Part shown: positions 18,337 through 26,924 of the stretch, in pieces
How positions within the stretch are numbered: the stretch's first letter is position 1
Layout of the letters: each line of letters opens with the position of its first letter
DNA from: SB25 sp050180705
GTDB taxonomy: Bacteria > Bacteroidota > Bacteroidia > Bacteroidales > Tenuifilaceae
Direction: 5' to 3'
DNA length: 64,000 nt
Assembly: GCA_050180705.1 (NCBI GenBank)
Contig: JBFXDX010000002.1
Location: forward strand, 1 to 64,000
Notes under the pieces: generated by a model
Seen by the model: the letters and a program-made list of their open reading frames with translations, nothing else
What the model was told of the DNA's origin: nothing
Database searches by the model: none
Made by a program: the position numbers and the translations under genes

Positions 18337-19095
18337 ATGAATAAATTTTTAGGACAACCAGAGGAATTTAAACAAGCCATCGAATCCCTCAATCAGAGAG
18401 GCGCATGGGAGAATTTTCAACAAGGATTGAGATTTAAAACAATAGATGGAGGAATTATTCAGTGGTATCAATCTACTGGGACGATTCAATTTCAAGGGAA
18501 TAAAGTTGCTAAAGACAGACTTTCTGAACAAGTGCAAGGATTAGAACTTGATAAAATACAGTTACAGCCAACTGACAATTTTGCGACAGCTGTAGAGCAA
18601 AAAGCAAAATCGATTAAGACTGGTAACAGAATCTTCGTTGTTCATGGACATGATACAACGTCAAGAGAGCAATTGGAATTAATCTTACACAAACTTGGTT
18701 TGGAGCCATTTGTACTTGCAAATTCAGGAGGAGGTGGTTTGACAATAATTGAAGCACTTGAACAAGAAATAGGTAAAGATGGAAACTCAAAATTTGGTAT
18801 TGTTCTATTAACCCCAGATGACATGGGATATGCCAAAGATGAAGGAGGAGATAAAGCACAACCGAGAGCAAGACAAAATGTAGTTCTTGAAATGGGAATG
18901 CTTATTTCCGCCGTTGGAAGAAAAAACACAGTGATCTTAAAAAAAGGTCATTTAGAAGCACCATCAGACGCAAATGGAATATTATATCTTGGGTTTAATG
19001 ACCATGTTAAAGAAACTGTTCCTCGACTAGTCGATAGACTGAAAGCATCTGGATTTGATATTGATACAGCAAAAATTACAAATGCAGCAACTTAA
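18337..19095 (+). CDS. TIR-like nucleotide-binding protein (PF10137 type)
   Basis: This soluble protein of 252 residues has a C-terminal PF10137/CAP12-type TIR domain. The hallmark strand RIFVVHGHD (His103-Asp106) is followed by REQLELILHKLGLEPFVL, the glycine-rich NSGGGGLTIIEALEQE and the VLLTPDDMGY segment. In CBASS and Pycsar this domain is an effector that destroys NAD+; the Glu residues of the EALEQE helix are the candidate catalytic ones. The N-terminal 75 residues (WYQSTGTIQFQG) are a short beta-rich segment I cannot name. It starts 165 nt after the MPE-STAND gene on the same strand. Co-function is an inference, because the spacer holds repeat-like sequence. The start at ATG 18337 is preferred over GTG 18313. 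Confidence 0.88.
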   Translation: MNKFLGQPEEFKQAIESLNQRGAWENFQQGLRFKTIDGGIIQWYQSTGTIQFQGNKVAKDRLSEQVQGLELDKIQLQPTDNFATAVEQKAKSIKTGNRIFVVHGHDTTSREQLELILHKLGLEPFVLANSGGGGLTIIEALEQEIGKDGNSKFGIVLLTPDDMGYAKDEGGDKAQPRARQNVVLEMGMLISAVGRKNTVILKKGHLEAPSDANGILYLGFNDHVKETVPRLVDRLKASGFDIDTAKITNAAT

Positions 19096-19209
19096 ATGTT
19101 TACAGCTACTTGTAGCTGTTGCACAACCCCGTTCGGCTGAGGCTATTTGCCTCAGTCGAATCTATCTCTTCGGGCTCTGTCCGGTAAATATAGCTAATTG
19201 CACGTCTCA

Positions 19210-19294
19210 TTGCTGGCGCGGACTTGAAGTCCGTGACAAACACTTCTTACACTTTATTACTTATTTGAACTATGCTTTATGAAATAACCGCACG
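19210..19294 (+). repeat. Dispersed repeat shared with 61632-61712
   Basis: It shares TTGCTGGCG, a CACAAAnAC tract, TTACnTTACT, ACTTATTT and AACCGCAC in the same order with the copy at 61.6 kb. It lies just downstream of the TIR gene. Confidence 0.65.
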
Positions 19295-19368
19295 GATTGG
19301 CTACGCCGAACTCCCTTCGGTCGGTTGCAAATCGGCGCTAGCAGGGGCAAATGCCTTCTATGCTTGAT

Positions 19369-19415
19369 TGAATTTACTAGCGCACGGATTACAAATCCGC
19401 GCTAGCGGGGGTAGT
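19369..19415. repeat. Palindromic repeat with TAGCGC/GCTA arms
   Basis: CTAGCGCACGGATT and its near complement AATCCGCGCTAGCG are separated by ACAA and form a strong hairpin. A related fragment (CAAATCGGCGCTAGCAGGGG) sits about 60 nt upstream. Confidence 0.6.
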
Positions 19416-19433
19416 AAAAAATAACACAGTTTA

Positions 19434-19601
19434 TTGCAAGAAAAATACAACAACATATACATTATAAAAGGAAATTGCTCATATTGTGGCCACTGTATAG
19501 GTGTATGCAAATTCAATGGTAATGAGCTTGTTGGTAAATGCCAAATGCAGTATGCCTTTTGTACAATCAAACAAGAGTATGATGGAAATAATGAACGATA
19601 A
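19434..19601 (+). CDS. Small Cys-rich ORF with CxxCxxCxxxC motif (unannotated-size gene or remnant)
   Basis: This 55-codon ORF is bounded upstream by an in-frame stop at 19422 and has no ATG; TTG at 19434 is the best start. It encodes KGNCSYCGHCIGVCKFNG, an exact Cx2Cx2Cx3C pattern as in single-cluster 4Fe-4S sites, plus two further Cys residues (six in all). Its stop overlaps one candidate ATG (19591) of the MFS gene, which suggests translational coupling. It could be a tiny iron-sulfur or metal-binding protein, or the tail of a decayed ferredoxin-like gene. I do not recognise a family. Confidence 0.5.
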   Translation: MQEKYNNIYIIKGNCSYCGHCIGVCKFNGNELVGKCQMQYAFCTIKQEYDGNNER

Positions 19602-20778
19602 CTTGGAGAACAAAAAAATATTCGGGTTGCAACGCAATGTATTTTTCGCAGGGCTAACGAGTTTCTTTACCGACATATCGACCAAAATGGTTTACAGCGT
19701 GATGCCCCTTTTCCTTCTATCGCTTGGGGCATCCAAAACATCCATTTCCCTGATCGAAGGAATTGCAGAAAGCACGGCATCGTTATTTAAGGCATTTTCG
19801 GGTCGTTGGAGCGATAAAATAGGAAAAAATAAGCCATTTATGCTAATCGGCTACGGACTTACGGCAGTTGTTACGCCATTTTATGCCCTGGTCTTTGCCC
19901 CTATGCAGGTTTTGTATCTCCGCTTTATCGAGCGTATAGGAAAAGGGTTGAGAGCAGCTCCGCGCGACAGCCTAATTAGCGGTTCGGTTCCGAAAAACGA
20001 AACAGGCAAAAACTTTGGTTTTCATAAGGCAATGGACAATAGCGGAGCAATTATAGGTCCATTGGTTGCGTTTTTGTTATTGTACTTTTTTCCGTTGAAC
20101 TATAAGAACATTTTTTTGCTGGCTACCATTCCGGCTATATTGGGCATTGTGTCTATTGCTGTTTTTATTAAAGATGTAAAAGCAAGTAAGAGGAACGACA
20201 ATAATAATTTTCATTTCAGGCAACTTCCCAAAAGGTTTTACTTTTTTCTATGTATAATATTCGTGTTTACGCTTGGCAATTCGGCCGATGCTTTACTGTT
20301 GGTAAAAACAGCCGAAACAGGAATAGATAAATCGTATGTTCCGTTTGTCTATATGATTTTTAACACCGTATCGGTACTGCTTGCCATTCCCATTGGCAAA
20401 CTATCGGATAGAATTGGTCGAGAAAAGTTGATAATCCTCGGATTCGTGGTTTATTCTATAACATACTTCTTGTTTGGCAAGTTTAACAGCTTGAATATCT
20501 TTTTATGCCTCTTTGTAATGTATGGTATATATAGCGCATTGGTTGACAGTAGCCAGAAATCATTGATTTCGGACATTGTAAGCAAGGATTTAAAAGGAAC
20601 AGGTTTCGGGCTGTACCATGCCATACTTGGTATTACTCTGCTTCCTGCAAGTTTAATAGCAGGTTTGCTATACGACAAGGTTAATTCTAATGCACCTTTT
20701 TATTTTGGCTCGTTTATGGCTTTGCTTGCCACCGTTTTGATGGTGATTTTTGTTGTTTTAAAAAAGAAGAGGGTGTAA
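19579..20778 (+). CDS. MFS transporter
   Basis: This is a major facilitator superfamily permease with about 12 membrane segments, probably a drug or metabolite exporter. The loop signature RFIERIGKGLRAAPRDSLIS and the GRWSDKIGKN and GKLSDRIGRE loops (MFS motif A positions in both halves) are visible. ATG 19579 is chosen because the frame from 19501 runs through the preceding Cys-rich ORF; ATG 19591 is nearly as good. The C-terminus ends in KKKRV, typical of a cytoplasmic tail. The substrate is unknown. It is the first clear transporter in the plus-strand accessory region. Confidence 0.85.
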   Translation: MMEIMNDNLENKKIFGLQRNVFFAGLTSFFTDISTKMVYSVMPLFLLSLGASKTSISLIEGIAESTASLFKAFSGRWSDKIGKNKPFMLIGYGLTAVVTPFYALVFAPMQVLYLRFIERIGKGLRAAPRDSLISGSVPKNETGKNFGFHKAMDNSGAIIGPLVAFLLLYFFPLNYKNIFLLATIPAILGIVSIAVFIKDVKASKRNDNNNFHFRQLPKRFYFFLCIIFVFTLGNSADALLLVKTAETGIDKSYVPFVYMIFNTVSVLLAIPIGKLSDRIGREKLIILGFVVYSITYFLFGKFNSLNIFLCLFVMYGIYSALVDSSQKSLISDIVSKDLKGTGFGLYHAILGITLLPASLIAGLLYDKVNSNAPFYFGSFMALLATVLMVIFVVLKKKRV

Positions 20779-20882
20779 GCACCATTGAGGAAAAGCGGAA
20801 GCTCTATAAAACAACCCCTGCTACAAACTTCTATTACCTTGCTGGCTCTTGCTGGCGTGGATATGCTATTCGTAGCATTTTG

Positions 20883-20918
20883 GTACCGCACGCGCCGGAA
20901 GAAGACGCGCGCAAACAA
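20883..20918 (+). repeat. Palindromic repeat, family A copy 1
   Basis: GCACGCGcCGGAAGAAGACGCGCGC: arms of 8-9 bp around a GAAGAA loop, in the same orientation as the neighbouring genes. The flank that follows shares a further block (TGAAATAGATACAGAATTTTTA, broken by small differences) with copy 3. Confidence 0.8.
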
Positions 20919-21063
20919 TGCACAATTAAAAGACGTATGCGAACGAACAGCTGATGAAATAGATACAGAATTTTTACTACCTTTAACTAATATTTAAACG
21001 GTGGATAGCTCCTTGGTATTTTAAACCGCCGGCCAATATGTTGCATTATTTAATTTTAAAAAC

Positions 21064-21945
21064 ATGAAAAAGAATATTTTATGGGTTGTAATTATTGGAT
21101 CTATTTTCTGCAATATCGAGACTGGCTTAGCCCAAAATGAAGCTGTAGATAACTTGGAGCTTATTGAAATGTTTAAAAACGACCAAGCCGACCGAACTAA
21201 TCATATTGGTAGGGTTATGCTGCAAAGGAACGATAGCTTAAGAGAAGCAAGGGTCTATGAATTGTTGGATTTAAATAGGGTACTTACCCCTTTAGACTAT
21301 GAGAATGCCGCATTAATTCTTCATCATGGAGAAGACTCTGTTACATATGCCATGGCTGTTAAACTAATGCGAAAATCCTTAGATTTAGATTCAACAAGAA
21401 ATAAATGGTTTCTGGCAGCAATGACAGATCGGTATTTGTTGAGTATAAATAAACCTCAAATTTATGGCACGCAATATAAGAAATTGGATAATAACATTTT
21501 TGTGAGAGAAGAGTTGGATTCAACAAAGATTACCGATGCCGAAAGACGAGAGTATAAGGTAGAAACTTTAGCCGAGCAAAGAGAGAAAGTGAAAAATTTG
21601 AACCGGAAAAAACTAACCGAATTGGTGGATAAAGGCAGAACCATTGATGAAATAGTACTCTTTGTCAGGAATGAGAATGTTAAAACAACTCAATATGATT
21701 TGCGAGAAACTTGGTTTAACCATTTTGGTTATAATCTTATGAACAACGGAAAAATGGATGATGCATTAAAAATATTCAAATTAAATACAGAGCTATACCC
21801 TAATGGTTTTAATACTTGGGATAGCTATGGTGAATGTCTATTCAAATTGGGCGACAAAGAAAATGCGATAATTGCATTAAAGAAATCTTTAGAGCTGAAT
21901 CCAGAGAATAAAAATGCTAAAAAGATACTATCAGAAATTAATTGA
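21064..21945 (+). CDS. Secreted DUF6624-like protein with C-terminal TPRs
   Basis: This protein has a signal peptide (VIIGSIFCNIETGLAQ) and 293 residues. The central part resembles DUF6624, with DQADRT, ALILHHGEDSVTYAMAVKLM and AAMTDRYL followed by YGTQY. The C-terminal 75 residues hold two tetratricopeptide-like repeats (DDALKIFKLNTELYPNG and ENAIIALKKSLELNPENK). It is predicted to be periplasmic. The function is unknown, although TPRs suggest binding of a protein partner. It stands alone between two spacers that carry family A hairpins. Confidence 0.75.
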   Translation: MKKNILWVVIIGSIFCNIETGLAQNEAVDNLELIEMFKNDQADRTNHIGRVMLQRNDSLREARVYELLDLNRVLTPLDYENAALILHHGEDSVTYAMAVKLMRKSLDLDSTRNKWFLAAMTDRYLLSINKPQIYGTQYKKLDNNIFVREELDSTKITDAERREYKVETLAEQREKVKNLNRKKLTELVDKGRTIDEIVLFVRNENVKTTQYDLRETWFNHFGYNLMNNGKMDDALKIFKLNTELYPNGFNTWDSYGECLFKLGDKENAIIALKKSLELNPENKNAKKILSEIN

Positions 21946-22008
21946 TATACCCCCGTTTGCGTTTAAATCCTAGTTTGCTGGAGTGGGTATGTTATCCGTG
22001 CCGTTATA

Positions 22009-22043
22009 GTGGTACGCGTCAGAAGAAGACGCGTGCGAACGAA
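22009..22043 (+). repeat. Palindromic repeat, family A copy 2
   Basis: TACGCGTC-AGAAGAA-GACGCGTGC forms a near-perfect hairpin. It is followed by AAACCGCCGACCATT, a block also found before 21064 and near 18302. Confidence 0.8.
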
Positions 22044-22109
22044 GAGTTGCCAAGCATTTTAAACCGCCGACCATTCGCGGACATTTAACTTGATTATACA
22101 ATAATCATA

Positions 22110-22679
22110 ATGAAACAGAAAAATAAAAGAAAAATACCTAAAACGAATAAAAGAAAGAAAACGATAATAATTAGCGTTTTGGTGGTAATACTGATAATTG
22201 TGAGTTCTATTTTCTTATTTAACTATGAAACAAATAATGAAGTTTTGAAAAGCATTGAGAATAGAAAACTATACGAACCACCTTTTACTAAAAGCGGACA
22301 ACTGTTTTTTATAAATAAAGACAAGACAACTGTTTTAAAAACCATAGAGATTGAGATTGCAGACACCGATGACAAAAGAGCTCAGGGATTAATGTGGCGA
22401 AGAGAAATGGCTGATAGTGTTGGAATGTTATTTATCTTTGAAAAAGAAATGCCGTTATCCTTTTGGATGAAAAATACTTATATTCCATTAGATATAATAT
22501 ATATTAATAAATCGATGGAAATTGTTGCAATTCAAGAAAATACAATGCCATTAAGTGAAATGCCTATTCCTTCTGAAAAGCCTGCTCAGTTTGTAGTTGA
22601 GGTGAATGCAGGTTTTTGTAGTAATTACGGAATAATAAATGGAGACAAAATTAAATATGAAAAAATAAACGCCCGCTAA
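22110..22679 (+). CDS. Membrane-anchored DUF192 protein
   Basis: This 189-residue protein has a very basic N-terminus (KQKNKRKIPKTNKRKK) and one membrane segment (residues about 21-40). A DUF192 domain follows, with the family landmarks RAQGLMWR, MLFIFEKEMPLSFWMKNT, PLDIIYIN and the ending VVEVNAGFCSNYGI. DUF192 is a small beta-barrel of unknown activity found in archaea and bacteria, usually exported. The start at ATG 22110 follows the repeat-containing spacer by about 40 nt. Confidence 0.85.
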   Translation: MKQKNKRKIPKTNKRKKTIIISVLVVILIIVSSIFLFNYETNNEVLKSIENRKLYEPPFTKSGQLFFINKDKTTVLKTIEIEIADTDDKRAQGLMWRREMADSVGMLFIFEKEMPLSFWMKNTYIPLDIIYINKSMEIVAIQENTMPLSEMPIPSEKPAQFVVEVNAGFCSNYGIINGDKIKYEKINAR

Positions 22680-22734
22680 CATGTGATTCCCCTTACTGGG
22701 GCTGATGTTACCTCACTGGCGCGGATATGTTATA

Positions 22735-22769
22735 GTGGTGCGCGTCAGAAGAAGATGCGCGCGAACGAT
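22735..22769 (+). repeat. Palindromic repeat, family A copy 3
   Basis: GTGCGCGTC-AGAAGAA-GAtGCGCGC hairpin. The 3' flank carries the longer shared block ending in TTTTAACGGCGGATAATGCCGC, itself a small hairpin. Confidence 0.8.
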
Positions 22770-22882
22770 GGATGCATACGCACAGATGGTTGATAATACC
22801 GATGTGGAATTTTTATTACTTTTAACTTGGCTTTTAACGGCGGATAATGCCGCTGACGGTTAACTTCTCAGCAATTTTAAGA

Positions 22883-23449
22883 ATGACAGAATTAGAAACC
22901 AAATACTTTACAAACCGACAGGATTGGAGAAAATGGCTCGAAGATAACTTTGAGACAAGGGATGATATTTGGTTGGAGTATCCCAAAAAAGAAACAGGAA
23001 AAGAACGAATTCTGTACAATGATGCAGTTGAGGAGGCGCTCTGCTTTGGATGGATTGACACTACGGTAAAATCGCTCGACCAGAACACATCTATACAGCG
23101 CTTTTGTAAAAGAAGAAACAACTCACCCTACTCCCAGGCCAATAAGGAGCGGCTTAAATGGTTGCTCGAAAATGGGCTTATTCATAGGTCTGTGCTCGAA
23201 GACATTGAAAAGGTAACGAAAGAAGAGTTTGTTTTTTCGAAGGACATTGTTGAGAGATTAAGGACGGATAAAAAAACGTGGGAAAATTTTCAGAGAATGT
23301 CTGAACCCTATAAACGAATCAGGATTGCGTATATCGAAAGTGCAAGAAAACGACCCTCTGAATTTGAAAAACGCCTGAGCAATTTTATGGCCAAAACCAG
23401 AGAGAATAAACTGATAATAGGTTTTGGCGGAATTGAAAAGTATTATTGA
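22883..23449 (+). CDS. YdeI/OmpD-associated family protein
   Basis: This 188-residue soluble protein matches the YdeI/OmdA family. It has the typical opening FTNRQDWRKWLEDNFET, the conserved YNDAVEEALCFGWIDT and QRFCKRRNNSPYSQANKERL blocks, and a C-terminal KRPSEFEKRLSNF segment. The family is linked to bacteriocin or stress protection in enterobacteria, but its biochemistry is unknown. ATG 22883 is chosen because the upstream part of the frame (from 22847) is repeat-derived sequence. Confidence 0.85.
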   Translation: MTELETKYFTNRQDWRKWLEDNFETRDDIWLEYPKKETGKERILYNDAVEEALCFGWIDTTVKSLDQNTSIQRFCKRRNNSPYSQANKERLKWLLENGLIHRSVLEDIEKVTKEEFVFSKDIVERLRTDKKTWENFQRMSEPYKRIRIAYIESARKRPSEFEKRLSNFMAKTRENKLIIGFGGIEKYY

Positions 23450-23487
23450 ATACACTGATGCAAATATGTTGTTTAGGCCGTTTTAGG

Positions 23488-23520
23488 CGGCACGCGTCAG
23501 AAGAAGACGCGCGCTAACAG
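23488..23520 (+). repeat. Palindromic repeat, family A copy 4
   Basis: GCACGCGTC-AGAAGAA-GACGCGCGC with the tail TAACAGAG, which is shared with copy 5, 40 nt downstream. Confidence 0.8.
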
Positions 23521-23550
23521 AGATGCGCGAGCGATGTTTGTACCGTTATT

Positions 23551-23588
23551 GTACCGCACGCGTCGGAAGAAGACGTGCGCTAACAGAG
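23551..23588 (+). repeat. Palindromic repeat, family A copy 5
   Basis: GCACGCGTC-GGAAGAA-GACGTGCGC with the same TAACAGAG tail as copy 4, forming a tandem pair. Confidence 0.8.
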
Positions 23589-23718
23589 GTTTTGTTATTG
23601 ATGTAATTACCATTGATATACGGTGGAGAACGTACAATTAGCTATATTGGTGGGTATCGTTTAAAGAGATAAATACGACTTTAGCCGAACGGGAAAATCT
23701 AACGAATAACGTTGCGCA

Positions 23719-24516
23719 ATGCAGAAAACAACATTTAAAATATCAAAAATGGATTGCCCATCGGAGGAGCAAATGATTAGGATGACGCTTGCCGATATGG
23801 ACAATATCAGCTTATTGAGTTTTGATATTCCAAACCGACAACTTACCGTTTTCCATACCGACGGTTACGACCAAATATTCCAGCGACTTGATGCCTTGCA
23901 ATTTAACACTTCGTTTATAGAAACCATTCCATTAGACAGCTACGAGGCCGAATTCGACAACACCAACCGGGAAAGAAAACTGCTATGGCAAGTTTTATCC
24001 ATTAACTTTTTCTTTTTTACACTTGAGCTTACAACGGGTTTTATCTCAAACTCAATGGGGCTTATTGCCGATAGCTTAGATATGCTTGCCGACAGCATTG
24101 TGTACGGACTTGCACTTTTTGCAGTAGGTGGAACCCTAGTGCGGAAAAAGAATGTTGCTAAATCTGCAGGGTATTTTCAGTTGGCACTTGCCGTTTTCGG
24201 ATTCGTTGAAGTTCTCAGACGATTTGTTGGGCTTGAACCTGTTCCGGCATTTCGAACAATGATAGTTATTTCAACCCTTGCGCTTATTGGTAATGGACTT
24301 TGCTTGTACCTGTTGCAGAAGAGTAAAAGTAAAGATGCGCATATGCAGGCAAGTATGATTTTTACATCGAATGATGTAATTATAAATTTTGGCGTAATTA
24401 TAGCAGGTGTGCTTGTTTACCTAACAGACACAAAATATCCTGACTTAGTGGTTGGAACAATTGTGTTTTTTGTTGTTGCTCATGGGGCTATTAAGATAAT
24501 GAAACTATCGAAGTAG
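23719..24516 (+). CDS. CDF-like cation transporter with N-terminal HMA-like domain
   Basis: This inner-membrane protein of 265 residues begins with a ferredoxin-like metal-binding-type domain (KISKMDCPSEEQMIRMTL, residues 1-70, one Cys only). Six membrane helices follow. Helix 2 has the SLDMLADS-type DxxxD metal site of the cation diffusion facilitator family, and NDVIINFG in a later helix supplies the second Asp. A zinc, cobalt or other divalent-metal export role fits. The usual CDF C-terminal cytoplasmic domain is missing, so the N-terminal domain may replace it. It lies just after a tandem pair of family A hairpins. Confidence 0.83.
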   Translation: MQKTTFKISKMDCPSEEQMIRMTLADMDNISLLSFDIPNRQLTVFHTDGYDQIFQRLDALQFNTSFIETIPLDSYEAEFDNTNRERKLLWQVLSINFFFFTLELTTGFISNSMGLIADSLDMLADSIVYGLALFAVGGTLVRKKNVAKSAGYFQLALAVFGFVEVLRRFVGLEPVPAFRTMIVISTLALIGNGLCLYLLQKSKSKDAHMQASMIFTSNDVIINFGVIIAGVLVYLTDTKYPDLVVGTIVFFVVAHGAIKIMKLSK

Positions 24517-24637
24517 CGAGGATTTAAAGTAAAATGTTGTGTGCCTAAAAAGTTTAGTTTATACTGTAAAATGAGCGATAACAATGTTTTTACATCTATA
24601 GGTACGTTGGTTAAAGTGTATTTAAGAATTGAATAGC

Positions 24638-25303
24638 ATGATATTTACGTATTTTTTACTGTCTTTTGCATTATTGTTTAATACAAAAGACTCGAATGAC
24701 ATTTATATCGAGAACGAGACTTCGAATATTATTCAATTGACTAAGAATGGTAATTTCGAGAAAGGGTTTATAGTAGAGAATGGAGATACTATTGAAACCA
24801 ATATTTTAAAATTCAATAAACAAAAAAAGATAAATCCATATTTGTTCTGCGTAACTAAAGACTCTGCAGAAGTATTGAAAATTTACACTGCTCGCCAGAT
24901 TGATGGTTATGCTATCGGAAATGAAGTTTATAAAAGTCAATCCTCTTGCGATAATCATTTTTTTATAAAACTTTTAGCCAATGGTAAAGTTTGTCTTTTT
25001 GAAAGATATGGGATTCCTAGTGATAGACGTTTTTTGTATTATATACAACTTCCGAAGTTCACAGATTATTTTATAATATGTCCAGACGGGCAGAATGTAA
25101 ATGCAACCATAGTTCCACCAGACAAGTATTCGCCCGGAATAGTAAACATTGATTCTAAGAGTATTCCTGAAAAGTTTAAGCTATTTGTGAAAAATTATTT
25201 AGGCGATTGTGTGATTGTAAGTAATAGGGTTCAATCAGACTTTTACACAATAAATGACATTCCTTTGATTGTTGAGAAGTATAACGAATGTAAAAACGAA
25301 TAA
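24638..25303 (+). CDS. Secreted protein of unknown function
   Basis: This 221-residue protein has a hydrophobic N-terminus (MIFTYFLLSFALLFN) that looks like a signal peptide. A beta-rich body follows, with an ENGDTIETNILKFNKQ segment typical of Bacteroidota export-type proteins. Four Cys residues could form disulfides. I do not recognise a family. ATG 24638 is preferred to the TTG at 24629. It is AT-rich and monocistronic. Confidence 0.6.
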   Translation: MIFTYFLLSFALLFNTKDSNDIYIENETSNIIQLTKNGNFEKGFIVENGDTIETNILKFNKQKKINPYLFCVTKDSAEVLKIYTARQIDGYAIGNEVYKSQSSCDNHFFIKLLANGKVCLFERYGIPSDRRFLYYIQLPKFTDYFIICPDGQNVNATIVPPDKYSPGIVNIDSKSIPEKFKLFVKNYLGDCVIVSNRVQSDFYTINDIPLIVEKYNECKNE

Positions 25304-25480
25304 AAAACACTTGCAGTCAATTAGCGGTTACTGACACTGTAAATGATACACATAAACAGAAAATATCAGTACTTTAGTTTCGGCTTTGTGGTCGATGATG
25401 CCGCTGGAGTTTTATTCCATAGCTTTATAACTATTGATCATTAGTGCCGATTTTGTTTTACTTGTTTATAAGAGAGACAA

Positions 25481-26050
25481 ATGCATAAAGATATAATTGA
25501 ACATATAGGAAGGTTTGTAAGTTTAAGTGAACGTGATATTGATGTTTTTAATAAATATGTAGAAACTCATCAATTTAAGAAGAAGACAATTATACTTCAG
25601 GAAGGCAAGGTCTGCAATCATTTGTATTTTGTAGAGAAAGGGTGCCTGCGAATGTATTTTATGAATAAGAAAGGTGTAGAGCAAATTATTCAGTTCGCAT
25701 TGGATGGATGGTGGATTTCCGATTATCATAGTTTTATGAATCAAACACCATCGGATTATTGTATTCAGACTATTGAAGCGTCAAGTATAGTGTCGATTGA
25801 AAGTAATAAATTTGAAAAATTGCTCATAGAACTCCCTTCGCTTGAGAGGTATTTTAGAATAATTATGCAAAAGGCTGTGGCTGGAGCACAAGTGCGTTCT
25901 AAATTATTGTACGAAATGTCGAAGGAGGATTTTTATATTCATTTTAGTACTTCGTTTCCCGAATTTATGCTTCGTGTACCACAATATATGATAGCTTCTT
26001 ATTTAGGGCTCACCCCTGAATATCTGAGTGAATTGCGCAAAAAAAAATAG
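25481..26050 (+). CDS. Crp/Fnr-family transcriptional regulator
   Basis: This 189-residue cytoplasmic regulator has a cyclic-nucleotide-binding-type beta-roll (residues about 30-120, KTIILQEGKVCNHLYFVEKGCLRMYF). A dimerisation helix follows, then a short C-terminal winged helix (LRVPQYMIASYLGLTPEYLSELRKKK). This compact form is common in Bacteroidota. It lacks the Cys set of FNR iron-sulfur sensors. The targets are unknown, although the redox-type genes downstream (small HTH and FMN-binding protein) are candidates. Confidence 0.88.
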   Translation: MHKDIIEHIGRFVSLSERDIDVFNKYVETHQFKKKTIILQEGKVCNHLYFVEKGCLRMYFMNKKGVEQIIQFALDGWWISDYHSFMNQTPSDYCIQTIEASSIVSIESNKFEKLLIELPSLERYFRIIMQKAVAGAQVRSKLLYEMSKEDFYIHFSTSFPEFMLRVPQYMIASYLGLTPEYLSELRKKK

Positions 26051-26289
26051 TATACTTACTTGGTAATTTACCACACTGCCAGAATTTGGCTTATGGTTTA
26101 TGATGCATTGCCCGTCAGGTAGTCATATAGGTGCTTGAATATCGAGAATAGTTTTCTAGCGAACAAATCACTTTTTGCCAATAGGCTATTCGTTGCTTCT
26201 ATTCAATTTTATGACTAAGTTAATAGTTATGCTTGAGATGTAATATGAATTTCTTAATCCAGCTTAAGTTTTAAAAACTATTGCCAAAG

Positions 26290-26297
26290 TACTTTTG
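26290..26297 (+). promoter_or_regulatory. Candidate -7 box (TACTTTTG)
   Basis: This is an exact TAnnTTTG match 23 nt before the ATG at 26320. It supports that start over the longer frame from 26281. The -33 element is unclear. Confidence 0.5.
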
Positions 26298-26319
26298 TCG
26301 TATTCTAATTTTAAAGGAT

Positions 26320-26496
26320 ATGGATACAAAAACACAAGTGTTGGAGGTAATGAAAACGGCAGGCGTACCATTAAACGCTGGGAGGATTGTTGAGTTAACA
26401 AATCTTGACCGTAAGGTTGTTGATAAAGTTATGGCAGAATTGAAAGCGGCGGAGTTAATAATCTCGCCCAAAAGATGCTATTGGCAAGCAAAGTGA
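26320..26496 (+). CDS. Small winged-helix DNA-binding protein
   Basis: This 58-residue protein is a single helix-turn-helix unit. VLEVMKTAGVPLNAGRIVELT forms the first helices and DRKVVDKVMAELKAAELI the recognition and wing-leading helices, with a basic end (SPKRCYW). It resembles stand-alone MarR or dissimilatory-sulfite-reductase-D-like winged helices. It lies 28 nt before the FMN-binding gene, so the two are probably one operon. Confidence 0.75.
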   Translation: MDTKTQVLEVMKTAGVPLNAGRIVELTNLDRKVVDKVMAELKAAELIISPKRCYWQAK

Positions 26497-26524
26497 TTTT
26501 TTAAAACTTAAATTAATAAAGAAC

Positions 26525-26902
26525 ATGAGTAAGTTAAGCGAAAAATTTTTTGAAGTGATAAAACATGAAGGAGTTGTGTCTATCATGTCGTGGGGAGTTG
26601 AACCTCATTTAGTAAACACTTGGAATTCGTACCTAGTAGTTACAGACGATGAGCGTATCTTAATTCCAGCCTATGGTTTTCGGAAAACTCAAAAAAATGT
26701 TAATGTAAACCCTAGGGTAAAAATATCCTTGGGTAGCAAAGATGTTCTGGGTTATAAAGATTATCAAGGAACTGGTTTTATAATCAATGAAACCGCCAGC
26801 TATATCGAATCTGGTGTTGAATATGATATGATGAAAAATAAATTTTCTTTTCTCACTAGAGTTCTAGAAATCACTGTCGATAATGCCAAGCAAATGCTAT
26901 AG
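26525..26902 (+). CDS. Pyridoxamine 5'-phosphate oxidase-like FMN-binding protein
   Basis: This 125-residue cytoplasmic protein of the split-barrel flavin-binding fold (PNPOx-like) has the elements VVSIMSWGVEPHLVNTWNSY, LIPAYGFRKTQKNVNVNPRVKI and GTGFIINE. Small members of this family bind FMN or F420 or act as heme or stress proteins, so the exact reaction is open. It is preceded by a small winged-helix gene and closed by a strong hairpin terminator. Confidence 0.8.
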   Translation: MSKLSEKFFEVIKHEGVVSIMSWGVEPHLVNTWNSYLVVTDDERILIPAYGFRKTQKNVNVNPRVKISLGSKDVLGYKDYQGTGFIINETASYIESGVEYDMMKNKFSFLTRVLEITVDNAKQML

Positions 26903-26924
26903 AATGCCTTTTCCTTAATAGTTC

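Noticed and set aside
20785..20997. ORF of 70 codons after the MFS gene
   Set aside because: It runs through a family A hairpin and its shared flank, so it is repeat sequence and not a gene.
18172..24000. Integron cassette array with true attC sites
   Set aside because: The spacers hold hairpins, but I could not find paired RYYYAAC and GTTRRRY core sites with the right layout, and no integrase is in the window.
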